Below, piece by piece: positions 7,351 to 10,288 of a stretch of DNA of 10,288 nucleotides (positions are counted from its first letter, which is position 1; each line of letters begins with the position of its first letter). The DNA comes from Parastagonospora avenae f. sp. tritici 18332-5. Lineage: Eukaryota; Ascomycota; Dothideomycetes; Pleosporales; Phaeosphaeriaceae. The translations under genes were made by a program, and so were the position numbers. The stretch lies in the NCBI GenBank assembly GCA_022559985.1, contig JAFJTR010000230.1:1-10288 (forward strand). Reading direction: 5' to 3'. Below the pieces are notes generated by a model that saw nothing but the letters and a program-made list of their open reading frames with translations, did not search any database and was not told the DNA's origin.

Positions 7351-8944
7351 AGGAGCAAGGCCGATGCTCAGATCCTCGTCAAGAACAAGGCATTCTTGTC
7401 TATTGAGCCGCGTTTTCGAGGTATTACGTCGCGAGGTCGGCTTTGGCTCGGGAGGTCCATCGTAAGGAATAATTTAAGCTGCATCGGAAATCTGTACAAA
7501 GACATGGTCGTAACTGTTATTGTTGCTTCAAGAGGTCTGGCGGTGTAAATGATGCGGAAGGGCTGTGGATTAAGTAGGCGAAGGATCCACGCTTCGCACC
7601 AAGCCCTCTCGGAAAGATGGATTGAATGGCCTTGGACGCTCTAGCAGGCAGCATTTCGCACGAGATAGCGTTCGAAACGCAGACTCCAGGGGTGCACAGT
7701 ATTGGAGTCGAATCAGCAGTCGCGCAGCTAGGTCGTGTTGGTGGCGACACGGCCTTCGCATGAAGCCCTCTTTCTTCGGACAGGGAAGTATGTGGCTAGC
7801 TCACTAATACTGTCATGGAACAAGGAACTGCGACGCTATCTCCTCATGGGCCAGGTTGTGCTGCCGCCATGTACTTACCCCTTTTCCGTCGGAGCCCGCC
7901 CCCTCAACAACATGAGCTCGGAGATGCCCATACCGGTTGATCTGCGTCCATAAACAGAGCATGAAAATCGAGATACGGATGAATGGTCAGCTCCTCGGCG
8001 ACCCCGAAACCCAAACTTCGGCTCAAACTCTTGTCTAGGCTTCGGGCATCGCTCCAGTCCTTCGCTTCCCTGGTTAGTGAGACCGGAATGCAACACTGGC
8101 GTCATGCAGACCATCATGCAAACTCAAGCTTCGCCAATCCGATGGACGGTGCAGCATGGGCGAGTACATGCTGTGACCGCCACTGCCTGGCTGAGCAGCG
8201 GATGGTGGTCTATCCGCGCCTGCCTGGCATGATGCTGGTGACATCCGGCTGTCACCGACAGCTGCACGGCTCGGGGCCTATCTTTTCCCTGGAGCTACGT
8301 ACTCTCATGACCTTGCTAGGCGTCCGGATGAAATGGCACGGGTGCAACCCCTCCTCCTGAGACATGATCCGGGCGTTCAAGGCAATGCTGCTGCCGTCCT
8401 GGGCGGTGGATGACGTGGCAGGTCGAAGAGCTACCGCATGCCCGAGCTCGGAAAAGGGGATGAGCCAAGGAGAGAGTGTCGGTGGCCGTCTACGAGAGAT
8501 TTCGAGTTAGAGGGTGGCAGATATTCACTGCTTGGCTACGCGAAAGCCGGGGGGAATGGAGTGGCCAAAGTCCCAGAAAAAGGTAGAGAATCTCGCTGAT
8601 TCAGGAGGAGAAGATTCGTAGACGCAGTTTAGCAACGGATACGACACGGCACCCTCATTGTTGGCGGATCAAGGGGGGCGGAGTTCAACACGGACTGAGT
8701 GGTGCGGCAATTGCATGACTCCAAAGGGGCGAGAATATACCTCATGGTGGATCAAAGCGACCAATAAGATACATAGAGGGTGTTAGGGGAAAAGAGACCA
8801 TGAAGAAGGAGAATAAGCCGGCGAGGGCAGCGTGGTTATATGTGGTGAGGTCGCGCACGGGCCAGATAAAAGCGGCGAGAGGCTAAGCGAACCTCCATTT
8901 TCCGCTTCAGGAGCGTCCATTTCCTGATGCAGTTCCACTCTCAC
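7351..8944. other. GC-richer stretch without a recognised gene
   Basis: No known family is found. Open frames exist, the longest 7983-8360 (+, 125 codons), but none shows a motif and GC-rich DNA gives long chance frames. A short frame from the ATG at 7626 (+) begins MALDALAGSISHEIAF and ends after 45 codons; it looks protein-like but is unassigned. From about 8450 to 8880 the plus strand is purine-rich, so the minus strand is CT-rich like fungal promoters and leaders, with a TATA-like CATATAACC near 8840 (-) and a CCAAT box at 8761-8765 (+). A hairpin-like GCTGTC-ACC-GACAGC lies at 8249-8263. The GC-rich character ends abruptly at about 8944. Confidence 0.4.
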
Positions 8945-9700
8945 ACATATTCCTTCGTGGATTTTCTTTATTTCTTCTGCTAATTTTATTATAGCTTCAG
9001 CCTTTAGGCTAGGTAACGTTCGTTAAAAGAGATTAGGGTGTTTCCTGTAGTTTGCAAAGTACAGCGTTTTGCCTATTACTTTAGAAAGCTTATTATTATA
9101 TAATATCTATGCTATTAGTAATAGTAAGACCTAGTTTATCTAACTAGTGTTGCTAAAGATCTTTAGGTATGTTTTTATAGTACAGTTCGTCTGTTCTGTT
9201 TATCTATTAGTTTCTAGGTAGTAGGCTGTAGATAGTTTCTGTTAAATCCTAATTTCTGCTATAAGCGTAGCCTAATAGTTTAATATAAAGAGCTTATTTC
9301 TATTGCTAATAATTAATTTAGGTATACTATGCTCTTAAATAAGTCAGTCCTTAAGTACGTATGCTAGCTATACAGCTGTATAGTCTCGTCGAAAAGGTAT
9401 TATAAGGGCATACTTCGTGAAGCGATCTACTATAACGAGTATCAAGTCATAGGATAGTCCTGTAGCAGGGTCCTCTAATAAGAGTAATCCTGTTACGAAA
9501 TCTATAGAAATGTCAGTCTAAGGCTTGTCTAGGAGTTCTATTAGCTGCATTTCTCTGTAAGGTGCATAGGTACTGTGTTTGTTTTATTAACAGTCTGCAC
9601 ATTTCTTAATATATAAAGCAACTTTGTTCTTTATATTCTTAAACTAGTAGTTTTATTAGATTAGTTCTACTGTTCTTAATACGCTAGAGTAACTATATAC
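8945..9700 (-). other. Integrase domain remnant of the element
   Basis: It covers the zinc-finger Cys pair (CADC), the DDE core and part of the C-terminal region. Asp one (DFVTG) and the Glu-bearing TEQTN are kept; the second Asp is Asn (SNRNKLF). ATLIAEIRI and KLSTAYYLET are typical of the Ty3/gypsy core. The chromodomain or other tail of the integrase is missing. Confidence 0.85.
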
Positions 9701-9789
9701 TAGGTCATCGTGGTGTTGTTAAATGATTTGTTCCTATAGTCCTTCTAGAACGTTGTTTCTAATCTGCATTATAAGATTATTTATATATT

Positions 9790-10105
9790 ATGCAGGTCCT
9801 AACGATCTATCCTTATACTGTTATAGGACTGTTAAGTTAACTATTTCCTTAGTTCCTGCAATATCTAATCGTCAGCTAAGAGCGTTAGCTCTGCTGTTGT
9901 CTTTTCCTAGTATGTAGATAATTTTAAACTTATATTATCCTAGGGTTTCTGCCTATCTAACCTAGCGTTAGTTTAGAGTTTTAGTTATTATAAACATAAC
10001 TAAGTTCTTATAGTCTAAGAACATAGTAAGGTTTAAGCAACTTTCTGCGTAAACTCTCTAATGTTTAAGCGCAACTACTACTGCAAGCAGTTCTTTGTCG
10101 TGAAC
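9790..10105 (-). other. RNase H domain remnant of the element
   Basis: The piece begins abruptly at the Val of the VHDKELLA motif, which contains the catalytic Glu. FLDYKNLVMF (usually DHKNL) and GKDNSRANALS (usually ADALS, here Asp to Asn) follow. Stops stand in the positions of conserved Trp, Arg and Gln codons. The N-terminal half of RNase H and the reverse transcriptase are absent from the window. Confidence 0.82.
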
Positions 10106-10159
10106 TGTCACGAGAGGCAACGAGCAGGAACGTCAGAGCTTGCGGGGAAGCTTGATTAG

Positions 10160-10190
10160 TATACTACGTACAGGTCTTAGGTGTAGTATA
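10160..10190. repeat. Short inverted repeat in the possible LTR
   Basis: TATACTAC at 10160-10167 is complementary to GTAGTATA at 10183-10190, leaving a 15-base loop. It may be a hairpin in the U3 region or chance. Confidence 0.3.
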
Positions 10191-10235
10191 AGACGTTGTG
10201 TGCAGAACAGAGCAAGGTACGGAGGCAGAAAGGAA

Positions 10236-10241
10236 TATAAA
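10236..10241 (+). promoter_or_regulatory. TATA box of the possible LTR
   Basis: TATAAA in the context GGAATATAAACAGGGG, about 130 bases inside the putative LTR start. The position fits the U3 promoter of a Ty3/gypsy LTR, with transcription expected to start shortly downstream. Confidence 0.35.
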
Positions 10242-10288
10242 CAGGGGATGGCTCGAGCGCGGACGCTAAGCCTACGCGGAGATAGTCA

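Larger units (their letters stand above)
8945..10105 (-). mobile_element. RIP-degraded Ty3/gypsy pol fragment
   Basis: Internal piece of an LTR retrotransposon polyprotein, read on the minus strand. From 10105 down come the RNase H part (HDKELLAVVVALKH, then FLDYKNL, then GKDNSRANALS), the integrase zinc-finger end (VALYIKKCADC at about 9622-9590) and the integrase core (DISIDFVTGL, first catalytic Asp at 9502-9500; SNRNKLF at 9307-9287; then YYLETNR and TEQTN). The last recognisable part is EEIKKIHEGIC, ending at 8945. The whole piece, 1161 bases or 387 codons, keeps one reading register, but at least fifteen stops interrupt it, at Trp or Gln positions where TGG, CAA or CAG became TAG or TAA. 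The second catalytic Asp of the integrase and an Asp of RNase H read as Asn. That two-strand transition pattern with high AT is typical of RIP. There are no LTRs, reverse transcriptase or gag; both ends are cut. It is dead. Confidence 0.92.
10106..10288 (+). mobile_element. Possible start of an inserted LTR
   Basis: Sequence changes sharply from AT-rich RIP-mutated DNA to normal composition exactly where the RNase H reading stops. The new sequence begins TGTCACGAG, with the TG start usual for LTRs, and has a TATAAA box 130 bases in, as U3 regions do. The five bases before it (TGAAC, 10101-10105) would be one copy of the target duplication. It carries no RIP-type decay, so it would be younger than the element it interrupts. 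The window ends before the LTR end, so the second duplication copy, primer site and coding region cannot be seen. A simple rearrangement breakpoint is the alternative. Confidence 0.42.

Noticed and set aside
7875..8117. Antisense 80-codon open frame
   Set aside because: No recognisable motif and a shadow of equally unsupported plus-strand frames.
7983..8360. 125-codon plus-strand open frame as a gene
   Set aside because: No domain, no homologous motif, unusual composition, in GC-rich DNA where chance frames are long.
9723..9917. 64-codon plus-strand open frame in the AT-rich region
   Set aside because: It is antisense to the retroelement pol fragment, which explains the sequence fully.

Overview
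The window looks like nuclear DNA of a filamentous ascomycete (Pezizomycotina, perhaps Dothideomycetes; the class is an inference). The evidence is short introns of about 46-69 bases with CTGAC/CTAAC branch sites, a fungal dynamin-like GTPase, a fungus-restricted DUF7587-like protein, a chromodomain protein, and a retrotransposon fragment full of C-to-T and G-to-A stop codons as left by repeat-induced point mutation (RIP).

Layout. 288-2556 (+) is an almost complete dynamin-like GTPase with two introns and two opposite single-base frameshifts. 2557-3095 holds no convincing gene. 3096-3611 (-) is an intact single-exon DUF7587-like gene. 4060-4953 (+) is a BTB/POZ-domain relic with an in-frame stop and a frameshift in an A run. 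4954-5963 holds no recognised gene. 5964-7350 (-) is an apparently intact four-exon chromodomain gene whose three introns are all phase 1 and which keeps the aromatic-cage positions. 7351-8944 is GC-richer and unexplained. 8945-10105 (-) is a RIP-degraded Ty3/gypsy pol fragment running from RNase H to the integrase C-terminal half. 10106-10288 (+) may be the start of a younger LTR inserted into that fragment.

This is accessory, transposon-adjacent sequence in which old genes decay (dynamin, BTB) beside some that look intact (DUF7587-like, chromodomain). Nothing shows the genes form one pathway. The chromodomain protein is a plausible reader of methylated histone H3, and the neighbouring RIP-mutated element is the kind of sequence such readers bind, but that link is inference. 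I did not find a clear new multi-gene system. The most useful leads are the DUF7587-like protein as a possible ADP-ribosyltransferase-like fold, the frameshifted dynamin, and the nested element at the right end.
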